From Streptomyces profundus (GTDB lineage: Bacteria; Actinomycetota; Actinomycetes; Streptomycetales; Streptomycetaceae), in NCBI RefSeq assembly GCF_020740535.1, contig NZ_CP082362.1, positions 1,302,001 to 1,366,000 on the forward strand: a stretch of 64,000 bases of DNA, written 5' to 3'. Positions 8,526 through 17,861 of the stretch are shown in pieces. Position numbers and translations under genes: made by a program. The notes below the pieces were generated by a model. That model saw nothing but the letters and a program-made list of their open reading frames with translations. It ran no database searches and was not told the DNA's origin. Numbering within the stretch: position 1 is the first letter of the stretch; each line of letters starts with the position of its first letter.

Positions 8526-10118
8526 CTAGCGCACCGTGCCGTCGGGGCGGCGGCGTAGGGCGCGGCCGGGCAGGGCGCCGGTGAGGCGTCCTTCGTCGAC
8601 CACGGCGACGCCGCCGACCAGGACGAACGGCAGCCCGACCGGCCGTTGCCCCGGCTCCTCGAAGGTAGCGGTGTCGGCGACCGTGTCCGGATCGAAGAGC
8701 ACCAGATCCGCGTGGTGGCCGGGGCGGACGAGGCCGCGGCCGGCCAGGCCGAGCCGGCGGGCCGGCCGGCCGGTGAGGTGCGCCACGCACTCGGCCAGGC
8801 CCAGCACGCCCAACTCCCTGACGTAGTGCCCGAGATAGCGCGGGAAGGTGCCGAAGGCGCGGGGGTGCGGGCGGGCGACGCCGAGCAGCCCGTCGCTGCC
8901 GCCGGTGTGCGCGCGGTGCCGCATCACGGCGCGCACGTTCGCCTCGTCGCCGACCGACTGGAGGATGGTGGTGGAGAGTTCGTCCGCCAGCAGCAGCTCG
9001 CGGTAGATGTCGAACGGGGCCCGGCGGGCGCGGGCCGCCAGCTCGGCGAGGGTGCGGCCGACGGCCGACGGATCGCGCGACCCCGAGACGCTGAGGGTCT
9101 CCCACTCCACCGGCACCCCGTGGCAGCCGTCCGAGCCGACCACCTCCAGATCGTGCCGGATCCTGGCGAGCGCCGCGGGGTCGCGCAGCCGCGCCAGGGT
9201 GGCCTCGGGGCCGCCCTCGGCTGCCCAGCTGGGCAACAGCGCGGCCAGCGTGGTGGATCCCGGGAGGTAGGGGTAGCTGTCCAACGTCAGATCGAGGCCG
9301 GCGTCCAGGGCGGCGTCGAGGAGCGCCAGCAGCTCGCCCGAACGCCCCCTGTTGACGGCGAAGTTGAGCGTGGCGTGGGCCAGGTGCAGGGGGCAGCCGG
9401 CGCGCCTGGCCACCTCGATCATCTGCGCGTAGGCGGCCAGCGCGCCCGCGCCGTAGGAGCGGTGGTGCGGGGCGAAGAAACCGCCGTGGGCGGCCACCAC
9501 CGCGCAGAGCGCGACGAGTTCGGTGTCGGGCGCGTACATGCCCGGCGGGTAGGTGAGCCCGGCGGAGAGGCCGACGGCGCCCTCCGTCAGACCCTGGGCC
9601 ACCAGCTGCCGCATCCGGGCCAGTTCGGCCTCGTCGGCGGGCCTGGCCTCCCAGCCCATGGCGAGCATCCGGACGCTGCCGTGCGGCACCAGATAGCAGG
9701 CGTTGACGGCGATCCCCCGGTCCAGCCGGTCCAGATAGCCGCCGACGCTCCGCCAGTCCCAGTCGAACCCGGGCGGGTCCCCGTTCCAGCCGGCGACGGC
9801 CCGCCGCACCTGGGGCAGGGTCCGCTCGTCGACGGGGGCGTAGGAGAGCCCGTCCTGGCCCAGCACCTCGCAGGTGACGCCCTGGGCGACCTTGGCCGCG
9901 TGGTCGGGCTCGGTGAGCAGCGCCAGATCGGAGTGCGCGTGCATGTCGACAAAGCCGGGGCCGAGCGCGAGCCCTTCGGCGTCCAGCACCCGGCGCCCGC
10001 CGAGCCGCGGGCCGCCCACGGCCTCGATCCGCCCGGCGGTGACCGCGACGTCCGCCCGCCGCTCGGGCCCGCCCGTCCCGTCGAACAGCCGCGCACCCCT
10101 GATCACCAGATCGGTCAT
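8526..10118 (-). CDS. N-acyl-D-amino-acid deacylase-like amidohydrolase
   Basis: A 530-residue member of the D-aminoacylase branch of the amidohydrolase superfamily, expected to hydrolyse N-acyl bonds of D-amino acids or related amides. It begins TDLVIRGARLFDGTGG, with the small N-terminal sandwich. The metal motif HxH is in VDMHAHSD (~60-66). Further features are SAGLTYPPGMYAP, a His in LHLAHATLN and the closing GRPARRLGLAGRGLVRPGHHADLVLFDPDT. I chose ATG 10118 over an upstream in-frame Met because the family starts directly with the TDLVIRG strand. The M23 peptidase gene lies 45 bp upstream on the same strand, which hints at cell-wall peptide recycling, though this is inference. Confidence 0.85.
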   Translation of the reverse strand: MTDLVIRGARLFDGTGGPERRADVAVTAGRIEAVGGPRLGGRRVLDAEGLALGPGFVDMHAHSDLALLTEPDHAAKVAQGVTCEVLGQDGLSYAPVDERTLPQVRRAVAGWNGDPPGFDWDWRSVGGYLDRLDRGIAVNACYLVPHGSVRMLAMGWEARPADEAELARMRQLVAQGLTEGAVGLSAGLTYPPGMYAPDTELVALCAVVAAHGGFFAPHHRSYGAGALAAYAQMIEVARRAGCPLHLAHATLNFAVNRGRSGELLALLDAALDAGLDLTLDSYPYLPGSTTLAALLPSWAAEGGPEATLARLRDPAALARIRHDLEVVGSDGCHGVPVEWETLSVSGSRDPSAVGRTLAELAARARRAPFDIYRELLLADELSTTILQSVGDEANVRAVMRHRAHTGGSDGLLGVARPHPRAFGTFPRYLGHYVRELGVLGLAECVAHLTGRPARRLGLAGRGLVRPGHHADLVLFDPDTVADTATFEEPGQRPVGLPFVLVGGVAVVDEGRLTGALPGRALRRRPDGTVR

Positions 10119-10163
10119 GCCCCCAGCCTGCCGCACCCCGGTCGGGGCGGACCCTCGGAGGTT

Positions 10164-11117
10164 TCAGCCCGTGGTGCAGCCGCTGGTCGGCAGGCTGGTG
10201 AGGCCGGGCGGCTGTCGGCCGTCCCAGATCGCCAGCAGGTAGTTCTGCGGGCAGCGGGCGAGGCCGTCGCTGGTCCTGATCTCGATATGCAGGTGCGGGG
10301 CCCCTGAGTTGCCGGTGTCGCCCGTGGTGCCGACCCGGGTCCCCGCGGACACCTGGGCGCCGTCGGCCGTGGAGCGGGCGGAGAGGTGGCAGTAGACGAA
10401 CCGCGAACCGTCCGGCTGGAGCAGCCGGATGCCGATGCCGCAACTGGTGCTGCTGTAGTGCTCGACCCGTCCGCCGGTGACGGCGTAGGTGGGGAGGTTG
10501 GTCACGATCAGGTCGATGGCTGGGGTGGTGCCCCAGTGCGGTTGGGCGTAGTCGCTCCGGGGCGCGGCGGAACGGTCCAGCGGCAGCGCGTGTCCTGACG
10601 GGCCGCCGCCTCCGCCGCCGCCGAGCAGGCTCTGCCAGGTCGCGGGCCCCACCTGGCCGTCCACGGCCAGGCCCTGTGAGCTCTGGAACGAACGCACGGC
10701 GCTGTCGGTCAGCGCGCCGAAGTTCCCGTCGACGGACAGCCCGGCGCCGTACTTGTTGAGCTGGGTCTGGGCCGCTCTGACCGCGTCCCCGCCGGCGCCC
10801 TGTTGGACGGTGACGACCAGCTGCGGCCAGGTCCGGGCGCCCACCACTCCGTCGGCGGCCAGGCCCCTGCTGCTCTGGAAGCCGGTCACGGCCGCGGCGG
10901 TGGCGGGCCCGAACTGGCCGTCGGCGGCGATGTCATGGCCGTGGTGGCGCAGCAGATACTGCGCGGTGGTGACATTCGCGCCGCTGGCGCCCTGGCTGAT
11001 GGACGGCCAGGCCGGCAGGGCCTGCGCCGTCGACGCGGGCACGAGGGCCCCGAGCAGCAAGGCGAACAGCAGGGTCATACCGGTCACGGCCAGCGGACTT
11101 CGTCGGTTCGGACGCAT
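10164..11117 (-). CDS. Secreted M23-type peptidase with two peptidoglycan-binding domains
   Basis: A 317-residue exported cell-wall hydrolase. ATG 11117 has GGGAG nine bases upstream. A signal peptide ends near TAQALPAWP. Two PG_binding_1 repeats follow (SGANVTTAQYLLRHHGHDIAADGQFGPATAAAV; a second with DAVRAAQTQLNKYGAGLSVDGNFG), then a Gly-rich linker (GGGGGGGPSG). The C-terminal ~130 residues carry M23/lysostaphin-fold zinc ligands: HWGTTPAIDLIV (His and Asp), a His in YCHLSA and the terminal HLHIE. M23 enzymes cut peptide cross-links or stem peptides. The final ~35 residues (ARCPQNYLLAIWDG...SGCTTG) carry a likely disulfide. Confidence 0.85.
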   Translation of the reverse strand: MRPNRRSPLAVTGMTLLFALLLGALVPASTAQALPAWPSISQGASGANVTTAQYLLRHHGHDIAADGQFGPATAAAVTGFQSSRGLAADGVVGARTWPQLVVTVQQGAGGDAVRAAQTQLNKYGAGLSVDGNFGALTDSAVRSFQSSQGLAVDGQVGPATWQSLLGGGGGGGPSGHALPLDRSAAPRSDYAQPHWGTTPAIDLIVTNLPTYAVTGGRVEHYSSTSCGIGIRLLQPDGSRFVYCHLSARSTADGAQVSAGTRVGTTGDTGNSGAPHLHIEIRTSDGLARCPQNYLLAIWDGRQPPGLTSLPTSGCTTG

Positions 11118-11253
11118 CGAGACGGTCTCCCTAGTGACATGTACGCGACTATTGCGCACAGGTTAGAGATCATTCACGGAACGAACCAGAGGGCGACACC
11201 CGCTACCGTGACGGCGACCGCGTGAGAAAGCCCGACGGAAGGCGAGAGGCACC

Positions 11254-11670
11254 ATGGACGAGCGCCCGCAGGAGCGGAAGACCCGGCTGACCACCGACCA
11301 GGCCCCCGCGCCGGCGTGGAACTTCTCCCAGGGCGTGCGCAAGGGCCCGCTGCTCCAGGTGTCGGGCCAGGGCCCGCAGGATCCGGCCACCGGCGCCTAT
11401 CTGTACCCGGGCGACGTCCGGGAGCAGACGCTGCGCACGCTGCGCAACGTGCGCGCGATCCTCAACGCGGGCGGCGCCGACGTGGAGGACGTGCTGATGT
11501 TCCGCGTCTATCTCACCCGCCGGGCGGACTTCGCCGCGATGAACGACGCCTATGGCGCGTTCGTCGGCGAGCACTGCCCCAGCGGGGTGCTGCCCTGCCG
11601 CACCACCGTGTTCGTCGAACTCCCCAACGAGGCCATGCTGGTGGAGATCGACGCGCTGGCCGCCGTCTGA
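11254..11670 (+). CDS. ridA: RidA/YjgF family protein
   Basis: A 138-residue RidA-family protein. RidA hydrolyses reactive enamine/imine intermediates released by PLP enzymes. It has the family core (GPLLQVSGQGPQDPATGAYLYPGD, REQTLRTLRNVRAILNAGGADVEDVLMFRVYL) and the substrate-carboxylate arginine in LPCRTTVFVELP, followed by EIDALAAV. An N-terminal extension of ~20 residues precedes the usual start. It is divergent from the M23 peptidase and converges on the LacI-type gene. Its stop codon sits in the loop of a terminator hairpin. Confidence 0.88.
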   Translation: MDERPQERKTRLTTDQAPAPAWNFSQGVRKGPLLQVSGQGPQDPATGAYLYPGDVREQTLRTLRNVRAILNAGGADVEDVLMFRVYLTRRADFAAMNDAYGAFVGEHCPSGVLPCRTTVFVELPNEAMLVEIDALAAV

Positions 11671-11682
11671 CGGCCAGCGCGT
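11651..11682. terminator. Terminator hairpin enclosing the ridA stop codon
   Basis: A perfect 12-bp inverted repeat (ACGCGCTGGCCG / CGGCCAGCGCGT) around an 8-nt loop CCGTCTGA that contains the ridA stop. It separates ridA from the convergent LacI-type gene, whose stop is at 11691. Confidence 0.65.
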
Positions 11683-11690
11683 CGGCCGGC

Positions 11691-12755
11691 TCAGCCGGGG
11701 GCGACGGCCGTGGAGCCGCGCACCACCAGCTCGGGCTGGAAGACGAACTCGGTGTGTTGCGCCGGGTTGCCGCCGACCTCCTCCAGCAGCGCGTTGACCG
11801 CCGCGTTGGCCATCGCGGTGACGGGCTGGCGGACGGTGGTCAGCGGCGGGTCGGTGAAGGCGATCAGCTGGGAGTCGTCGAAGCCGATCACCGAGCAGTC
11901 GTCTGGGACGGTGAGCCCGCGCTGCCGCGCGGCGCGCACCGCGCCGAGCGCCATCATGTCGCTGCCGCAGACCACGCCCGTGCAGCCGGCGTCCAACAGC
12001 GCGGCGGTCGCGGCCTGTCCGCCCTCCACGCTGAAGAGGGTGTGGCGCACCACGCCGTCCACCGGCGGCTCGCCCGCGGCCAGCGCCCGCTCCCGCTGCT
12101 CCTCGATCTCGCCCTCGAACCCGGCGACCTTCCGGCGCACCGGGACGAACCGCTGCGGGCCGACCGCGAGGCCGATCCTGCGGTGGCCGAGGGCGCGCAG
12201 ATGACGCACCGCGATCCGGCTGGCCGCCGCGTCGTCGGGCGACACGAACGGCGCCTTGACGCGGTCGTTGAAGCCGTTGATCAGGACGAACGGCACTCCC
12301 TGCCCGGCCAGCCTGGCGTAGCGGGACGGATCGGCCGAGGTGTCGGCGTGCAGCCCCGACATGAAGACGATGCCGGTGACCCCGCGCTCGACCAGCTGGT
12401 CGACCAACTCGTCCTCGGTGGCGCCCCCCGGGCTCTGCGTACAGAGCACGGGGGTATAGCCGTAGCCGGCCAGGGTCTGCTCGATGACCTGGGCGAAGGC
12501 GGGGAAGATCGGGTTGGTGAGCTCGGGGATCACCAACCCGACCAGCCCGGCACTGCGTTGCCGCAGCCGGACGGGCCGCTCGTAGCCGAGGATGTCCAGC
12601 GCCGCCAGCACCCGCTGCCGGGTGCCGGCGGCCACGCCTGGCTTGCCGTTGAGCACCCGGCTCACGGTGGCCTCGCTGACCCCCGCCTGCCCGGCTATGT
12701 CGGCGAGCCGGGCCGGCTGCGGAAGCGCGGACGCGGGCAGGGTCACTCCTCCCAC
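11691..12755 (-). CDS. LacI family repressor, MalR paralogue on the tail of the mal operon
   Basis: A 354-residue LacI/GalR regulator. It has the HTH and hinge (ARLADIAGQAGVSEATVSRVLNGKPGVAAGTRQRV) and a periplasmic-binding-protein-like sensor domain. Long stretches are identical to the divergent MalR at 18059-19087, for example HTH residues and segments around FVPVRRKV and SVIGFDDS. The frame opens with GTG 12755. GTG 12746 overlaps the aglA stop as GTGA and is the more usual coupled start, giving VTLPASALPQ. It therefore appears to be the last gene of malEFG-aglA and would be induced along with its targets. It may bind the same or a closely related operator. Confidence 0.88.
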   Translation of the reverse strand: MGGVTLPASALPQPARLADIAGQAGVSEATVSRVLNGKPGVAAGTRQRVLAALDILGYERPVRLRQRSAGLVGLVIPELTNPIFPAFAQVIEQTLAGYGYTPVLCTQSPGGATEDELVDQLVERGVTGIVFMSGLHADTSADPSRYARLAGQGVPFVLINGFNDRVKAPFVSPDDAAASRIAVRHLRALGHRRIGLAVGPQRFVPVRRKVAGFEGEIEEQRERALAAGEPPVDGVVRHTLFSVEGGQAATAALLDAGCTGVVCGSDMMALGAVRAARQRGLTVPDDCSVIGFDDSQLIAFTDPPLTTVRQPVTAMANAAVNALLEEVGGNPAQHTEFVFQPELVVRGSTAVAPG

Positions 12756-14446
12756 CAGACGGTGGTGTCCGCCGGCAGCGGCTCACCCTGGCGGTAGGGG
12801 CCGCTGGCCAGCACCTGGCCGCGCGCCGAGGCGCAGGCCCCGGGCAACGGGGCGGCGCGGTCCGTGGTGTTGGCGGCGACCAGCACCGCCCGGCCGTCCG
12901 CGCCGACCCGGCGGAACGCCAGCACGCCGTCCGCCGCTTCCAGCCACTCGACGCCGTCGCCGGCGCCGAGCGCGGAGCGCGCCCGCCGCTCGGCCAACGC
13001 CCGCCGGTACAGCTCCAGCGTGGACCCGGGGTCGTCGGTCTGCGCCTCGACGGAGAGCGCGCCCCAGTCGCCCGGCTGCGGCAGCCAGCCGCCCACGCCG
13101 CCGAAGCCGAACGAGGCGCCGTCCCGACTCCACGGCATCGGCACCCGACAGCCGTCCCGCAGCCCGTCCTGGCCGTCCTGGCCGTCGCCACCCGCGCCGC
13201 GCCGGAAGAACGCCGGGTCCTGGCGCGCCTCGTCCGGCAGGTCGGTGACCTCGGGCAGGCCGAGCTCCTCGCCCTGGTAGACATAGGCGGAACCGGGCAG
13301 CGCCAGCATCAACAGCGAGGCGGCGCGGGCCCGTTCGACGCCGCCGCCGAGCCGGGTGCGGTGCCGCACCACGTCGTGGTTGGAGAGCACCCAGGTGGTG
13401 GGGGCGCCGACCGGGCGCATCGAGTCCAACGAGGAGTCGATCACCCGGCGCAGCTCGGCCGCGTCCCACGGGGTGTTCAGATAGTGGAAGTTGAACGCCT
13501 GGTTCAGCTCCTCGCGGCGGACGTAGAGCGCCGTGCGGTCCTCCGTCGGCGTCCACGCCTCGGCCACGCCGATCCGCTGGTCCGGGTACTCGTCGAGGAT
13601 CTCCCGCCAGGAGCGGTAGATCTCGTGCACCCCGTCCTGGTCGAAGAACGGCAGCTTCTGGGTGCCCAGCAGGCGCAGTTGTCCCGCGTGACCCATGTCG
13701 GGCAGCCCCGGGGCCTTGACCAGGCCGTGGGCCACATCGATCCGGAACCCGTCGACGCCCATGTCCAGCCAGAACCGCAGCACGGAGCGGAACTCGTCCC
13801 TGACCGCCGGGTTCTCCCAGTTGAAGTCGGGCTGTTCGGGCGCGAAGAGGTGCAGATACCACTGGCCGGGGGTGCCGTCCGGGTCGGCCACCCTGGTCCA
13901 GGCGGGGCCACCGAAGATGGACTCCCAGTCGTTGGGCGGCGCTTCGCCGTACTCGCCCTTGCCGGCCCGGAAGTGGTAGCGGTCGCGCAGCGGGGAGCCG
14001 GGGCCGTCGCGCAGCGCGCGTTGGAACCACTCGTGCTGGTCGGAGGAGTGGTTGGGCACCAGGTCCACGATGATCCGCAGGCCCAGGTCGTGGGCGTCGC
14101 GGATCAGCGCGTCGGCGTCGTGCAGATCGCCGAACATCGGGTCGATGGCCCGGTAGTCGGCCACGTCGTAGCCCGCGTCCGCCTGGGGGGAGGCGTAGAA
14201 CGGGCTGAGCCAGACGGCGTCGACGCCGAGCCCGGCCAGATAGGGCAGCCGCGCCCTGATCCCGGCCAGATCGCCCATCCCGTCGCCGTTGGCGTCGGCG
14301 AAGGACCGCGGATACACCTGGTAGATCACCGCGTGCCGCCACCACTCCGGCGGGGTGGGGACGCCCGGCGTGGCCGCGTGGGCCCCGGGGTTCGGGGTGG
14401 GGGCATCGCTGGTCGGCTGGGTGCGGTCAGCGAGGTGCTGGGTCAT
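12743..14446 (-). CDS. aglA: Intracellular GH13 alpha-glucosidase
   Basis: A 567-residue cytoplasmic alpha-glucosidase for imported maltose and maltodextrins. It starts at ATG 14446 with AGGGAT upstream. All four GH13 regions are present: I DLVPNHSSD (~129), II GFRIDVAHG with the nucleophile Asp (~235), III GVAEAWT with the acid/base Glu (~294), IV VLSNHDV (~354). The oligo-1,6-glucosidase/alpha-glucosidase subtype is suggested by AVIYQVYPRSFADANGDGMGDLAGIRARLPYL near the N-terminus. It lacks a signal peptide. It lies 44 bp downstream of malG and overlaps the LacI-type gene. Confidence 0.93.
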   Translation of the reverse strand: MTQHLADRTQPTSDAPTPNPGAHAATPGVPTPPEWWRHAVIYQVYPRSFADANGDGMGDLAGIRARLPYLAGLGVDAVWLSPFYASPQADAGYDVADYRAIDPMFGDLHDADALIRDAHDLGLRIIVDLVPNHSSDQHEWFQRALRDGPGSPLRDRYHFRAGKGEYGEAPPNDWESIFGGPAWTRVADPDGTPGQWYLHLFAPEQPDFNWENPAVRDEFRSVLRFWLDMGVDGFRIDVAHGLVKAPGLPDMGHAGQLRLLGTQKLPFFDQDGVHEIYRSWREILDEYPDQRIGVAEAWTPTEDRTALYVRREELNQAFNFHYLNTPWDAAELRRVIDSSLDSMRPVGAPTTWVLSNHDVVRHRTRLGGGVERARAASLLMLALPGSAYVYQGEELGLPEVTDLPDEARQDPAFFRRGAGGDGQDGQDGLRDGCRVPMPWSRDGASFGFGGVGGWLPQPGDWGALSVEAQTDDPGSTLELYRRALAERRARSALGAGDGVEWLEAADGVLAFRRVGADGRAVLVAANTTDRAAPLPGACASARGQVLASGPYRQGEPLPADTTVWWEE

Positions 14447-14490
14447 GACATCCCTGTGGGTTCGGGCAGTCGGGGGGCGAGGGGCCGGCG

Positions 14491-15426
14491 TCAGGACTTG
14501 GTGGCGCCGGCGGTGAGCCCGGACTGCAAATGTCGTTGGGCGTATCCGAAGACCAGCGTCGCGGGGACGGCGATCAGCACGGCGGCGGCCGTCATCAGAT
14601 GCCAGTCCTGGGTGTGCTGGTTGACGAACGTCTGGAGACCGCCGGCCAGGGTGAGGTTGTCCTCGCCCGTCATGAAGGCGGTGGCATAGGCCACCTCGGC
14701 CCAGGCGGTGACGAAGGTGTAGAAGCCGGTGACGGCGAGCCCCGGACGGGCCAGCGGCATGATGAGCCGCCAGAAGGTGCCGAACGGGTTGAGGCCGTCC
14801 ACCCGTCCCGACTCGTCGATGGAGATCGGGATGGTGTCGAAGAAGCCCTTCATCATCCAGGCGCAGAACGGCACCGCGATGGTGAGGTAGGTGACGATCA
14901 GCGCGACCGGCTGGTTGAGCAGGCCGTAGCGCGCCATCAGGTTGTACAGCGGCACGATCAGCACCGCCATCGGGAACATCTGCGTGATCAGCAGCGTCCA
15001 CATCAGCGAACGCATCCCGGGGAACCTGAAGCGGCTGAGCGCGTAGCCGGTGGTGGAGGAGATCAGCACGCCGATCACGGTGGTGATGGCGACGATCAGC
15101 ACCGAGTTGCCGAACCAGGTCAGAAACGCGGTGTTGTTGATCACATGGTCGTAGTTGTCCGTGGTGAAGTCGGCGATCAGCGAGAGCGAGAACGTCTCGC
15201 TCTTCGGCTTGAACGAGGTCACCAGCAGCCACAGCGGCGGGAACACCGCGATCACCGCGGCGACCAGCAGGGTCGCGTGCAGCCCGAAGGAGGCCAGCGG
15301 GCCGCGCTCGCCGCGCCGCCTGACGCGCCGGGGACGCCCGGCGTCCCGGCCGCCGCCGGCGGGGCGCGCCGGACCCGGCACCGGCAGCGGCTCGGAGCCG
15401 TCAACCCGGGTGGTATCGGTCGCCAT
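14491..15426 (-). CDS. malG: Maltose/maltodextrin ABC importer permease MalG
   Basis: A 311-residue inner-membrane permease with about six transmembrane helices (first LLVAAVIAVFPPLWLLVTSF). The EAA loop that contacts the ATPase is ESGRVDGLNPFGTFWRLIMP. ATG 15426 follows the malF stop after two bases (TGAACATG). The ~45-residue N-terminal extension rich in Arg/Gly/Pro before the first helix is longer than in enteric MalG but common in Streptomyces. No ATPase gene follows. Confidence 0.93.
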   Translation of the reverse strand: MATDTTRVDGSEPLPVPGPARPAGGGRDAGRPRRVRRRGERGPLASFGLHATLLVAAVIAVFPPLWLLVTSFKPKSETFSLSLIADFTTDNYDHVINNTAFLTWFGNSVLIVAITTVIGVLISSTTGYALSRFRFPGMRSLMWTLLITQMFPMAVLIVPLYNLMARYGLLNQPVALIVTYLTIAVPFCAWMMKGFFDTIPISIDESGRVDGLNPFGTFWRLIMPLARPGLAVTGFYTFVTAWAEVAYATAFMTGEDNLTLAGGLQTFVNQHTQDWHLMTAAAVLIAVPATLVFGYAQRHLQSGLTAGATKS

Positions 15427-15428
15427 GT

Positions 15429-16457
15429 TCACCACACCTCTCCCTGTCGGCGCAGCGCTCTGCGGTAGGCGATCGCGAACAGCACCAGTAGCAGCAGAAT
15501 CAACACGCCCCAGGCCGCCGAGGAGGCGAAGTCCCGTGGGCTGGCGATAAAGGCCAGGCGGTACGCCTCGGTCACCAGGATGTCGGTGGAGCCCGCCGGG
15601 CCGCCCCGGGTCAGCAGGAAGATCACCGGGAACATGTTGAACGTCCAGATGGTGCTCAGCAGCACCACCGTCATGGCGACCGGACGCACCCCGGGCAGCG
15701 TGATGTTGCGGAACCGCTGCCAGGGGTTGGCCCCGTCCATCTCGGCCGCCTCGTACTGCTCGGCGGGGATGGACTGGAGCGCGCCCAGCATGGCGATCAG
15801 CATGAACGGGACGCCCAGCCAGACGTTGACCCCGATCACGGCGATCTTGGCCCAGGTCGGGTCGGAGAGCCAGGCGATGCCCTCGATGCCGCCCTTCTCC
15901 AACATCCCGTTGAGGATGCCGTTGCGCTCGTTGAAGAGCATCCGCCAGGCGAAGATCGACACGAAGGCCGGGATCGCCCAGGGCAGGATCAGCGCCATCC
16001 GGTAGAGCGTGCGGCCCCGGAACGCCCGGTTGAGCATGTTGGCCAGGCCGAGGCCGATACAGAAGGTGATGCCGACACAGGCCACCGTCCACAGCACGGT
16101 CCAACCGAGCCGGTCCCAGAAGGTGTTGTCGGTGAGGATGTCCTTGTAGTTCTCCAGCCCCACGAACTCGTAGGTCGCCTCGATGGTGTTGACACCGATC
16201 CGCCGCTCGACGTTGGACTCGTCCGCGTCGGTGAGCGAGAGATAGACCCCCCGCACCAGCGGCCAGCCGATGATCACCGTGATCACGGCGACCACCGGGG
16301 CGATCATCGCCCAGGCGTACCAGTAGTCGCCCAGCCGGTGGCGGAGCGGCGGGCGCCCCGCGCCGGGGCGGCGGGCGCGCGGGGCGCCCTCCGCCCCGGC
16401 CGGAGCCGGGCCCGGCTCGGGAGTCGGCGTGCTGGGAGTGTGCACAGCGTCAGCCAT
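15429..16457 (-). CDS. malF: Maltose/maltodextrin ABC importer permease MalF
   Basis: A 342-residue permease with an Ala/Pro-rich cytoplasmic leader (~45 residues) and about six helices (ystart near YAWAMIAPVVAVITVIIGWPLV). The EAA motif EAAEMDGANPWQRFRNITLP sits in the last third. It lacks the large periplasmic loop of E. coli MalF, typical of the shorter Gram-positive type. It lies 32 bp after malE and just before malG, so the three importer genes form one transcript. Confidence 0.93.
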   Translation of the reverse strand: MADAVHTPSTPTPEPGPAPAGAEGAPRARRPGAGRPPLRHRLGDYWYAWAMIAPVVAVITVIIGWPLVRGVYLSLTDADESNVERRIGVNTIEATYEFVGLENYKDILTDNTFWDRLGWTVLWTVACVGITFCIGLGLANMLNRAFRGRTLYRMALILPWAIPAFVSIFAWRMLFNERNGILNGMLEKGGIEGIAWLSDPTWAKIAVIGVNVWLGVPFMLIAMLGALQSIPAEQYEAAEMDGANPWQRFRNITLPGVRPVAMTVVLLSTIWTFNMFPVIFLLTRGGPAGSTDILVTEAYRLAFIASPRDFASSAAWGVLILLLLVLFAIAYRRALRRQGEVW

Positions 16458-16489
16458 GGTGTCGGCCCTCCGTCCTGCCGAGGCCCCGG

Positions 16490-17764
16490 TCAGCTCCAGT
16501 CTTCGAGCAGGTCACGGTAGGTGTTCCCGGTGTCCTGGGCCGCTTCCTGGGGGGAGGCGGAGCCGGTCAGCATGGACTCGATGGAGATCCGCAGCGGCTC
16601 GAAGAGCGACTGCGCCTGCGGGATCCAGGGCCGCTCGTGGGCGACGTCGACCGCCGGCTTGAAGAACTGCACCATCTCGTTGGCCTCGACCGCCGGCTCC
16701 GCGTAGACGGACTCGCGGGTGGGCAGGAGGCTCAGCTCCTCGGTGATCCGCGCCTGGGTCTCGGCCGAGCTCATGTACTTGACGAACTCCATGGACGCCT
16801 CGGCGTCCGGGGTGCCCGCGTAGATGCCGTAGTTCCAGCCGCCCAGCGGGGAGCCCTGCGCCTGGCTGCCGGCCGGCACGGGGGCCACGCCGAGGTTGTC
16901 GCCCAGCGCCTCGGTGGCGTCGGCGATCGCCCAGGGACCGTTGATCATCATGGCCACGTCGCCGCCGGCGAACCCGGACATCATGTTCTCCCAGCCGTCG
17001 CTGGTGTCGGTGATCGCGGCACCGGACTCGATCAGGTCGTTCATCTGCTCGAAGGCGGCGACGCCGGCTTCGTCGTCGATGGTGACCCGCTCGGCGTCGG
17101 CGTCCACCAAGTCGCCGCCCTCGCCGTAGAGGAAGGGGAAGAACCAGTACGGGTCGTCGCCGCGCACATAGAGCGGGACGGTGCCGACGGCCTCGTAGGC
17201 GTCGGCGTCCTGCCGGATCTGGTCGAGCGACTCGGGCACCTCGACCCCGGCCTCCGCCAGCAGCTCCTTGTTGTAGAAGAGCGCCAGGGTGTCGGTGACC
17301 TGCGGCACCGCCCAGGTCTGGCCGTCGTACTGGGTGCTGGCCCAGGGCTCGTCGAGGAAGTCGTCCTGGTTGTCCAGGGCGGCCGTGTCGTCCAGCGGGT
17401 AGAGGTAGCCCAGGCTGGCGAAGTCGGCGACCCAGGCCACCTCGGTGCGCATCACGTCGGGGGCCTCGTTGGCGCCGGCCGCGTTCTTGAACCGGTTCTG
17501 CGCGTCGTCGAAACCGACGTTCACGTAGTCGACCGTGACCCCGGGGTGCTCGTCGGCGAACTCCTCGGCGACGGCCTGGAAGACCGCGGCCTCGGTCTCG
17601 TTGGAGGTGTCCCAGTAGGTGACCGTGCCGGAGAGCTTGCCGTCCCCCTCGGAGCTGCTGCCCCCGCCGTTACCCCCGCCGTCGCCACCGTCGTCCCCGC
17701 CGCAAGCTGTTGCCGCAACAGCCAGTGCTGCCAGCACGGCCGTGGTCCCTATGCTGCGCCGCAT
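16490..17764 (-). CDS. malE: Maltose/maltodextrin-binding lipoprotein MalE
   Basis: A 424-residue solute-binding lipoprotein. ATG 17764 is preceded by a strong GAAGGAG site. The signal peptide (MRRSIGTTAVLAALAVAATAC) ends in a lipobox Cys21, followed by a Gly/Asp/Ser-rich linker. The mature part is a family-1 binding protein (GTVTYWDTSNETEAAVFQAV, MMINGPWAIADA, SPLGGWNYGIYAGT). It delivers maltose or maltodextrins to MalFG. It is first in the operon, divergent from malR, with CTTGCRG repeats in its promoter region. Confidence 0.94.
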   Translation of the reverse strand: MRRSIGTTAVLAALAVAATACGGDDGGDGGGNGGGSSSEGDGKLSGTVTYWDTSNETEAAVFQAVAEEFADEHPGVTVDYVNVGFDDAQNRFKNAAGANEAPDVMRTEVAWVADFASLGYLYPLDDTAALDNQDDFLDEPWASTQYDGQTWAVPQVTDTLALFYNKELLAEAGVEVPESLDQIRQDADAYEAVGTVPLYVRGDDPYWFFPFLYGEGGDLVDADAERVTIDDEAGVAAFEQMNDLIESGAAITDTSDGWENMMSGFAGGDVAMMINGPWAIADATEALGDNLGVAPVPAGSQAQGSPLGGWNYGIYAGTPDAEASMEFVKYMSSAETQARITEELSLLPTRESVYAEPAVEANEMVQFFKPAVDVAHERPWIPQAQSLFEPLRISIESMLTGSASPQEAAQDTGNTYRDLLEDWS

Positions 17765-17861
17765 GTGAACTCCTTCAACCGTTACGCCCGAATCAGGGCG
17801 ATATGTCCCACCCTATGCGCCGCGCCACTGCGACGCCGGGCCGAGCAGGAACGTAACAGTG

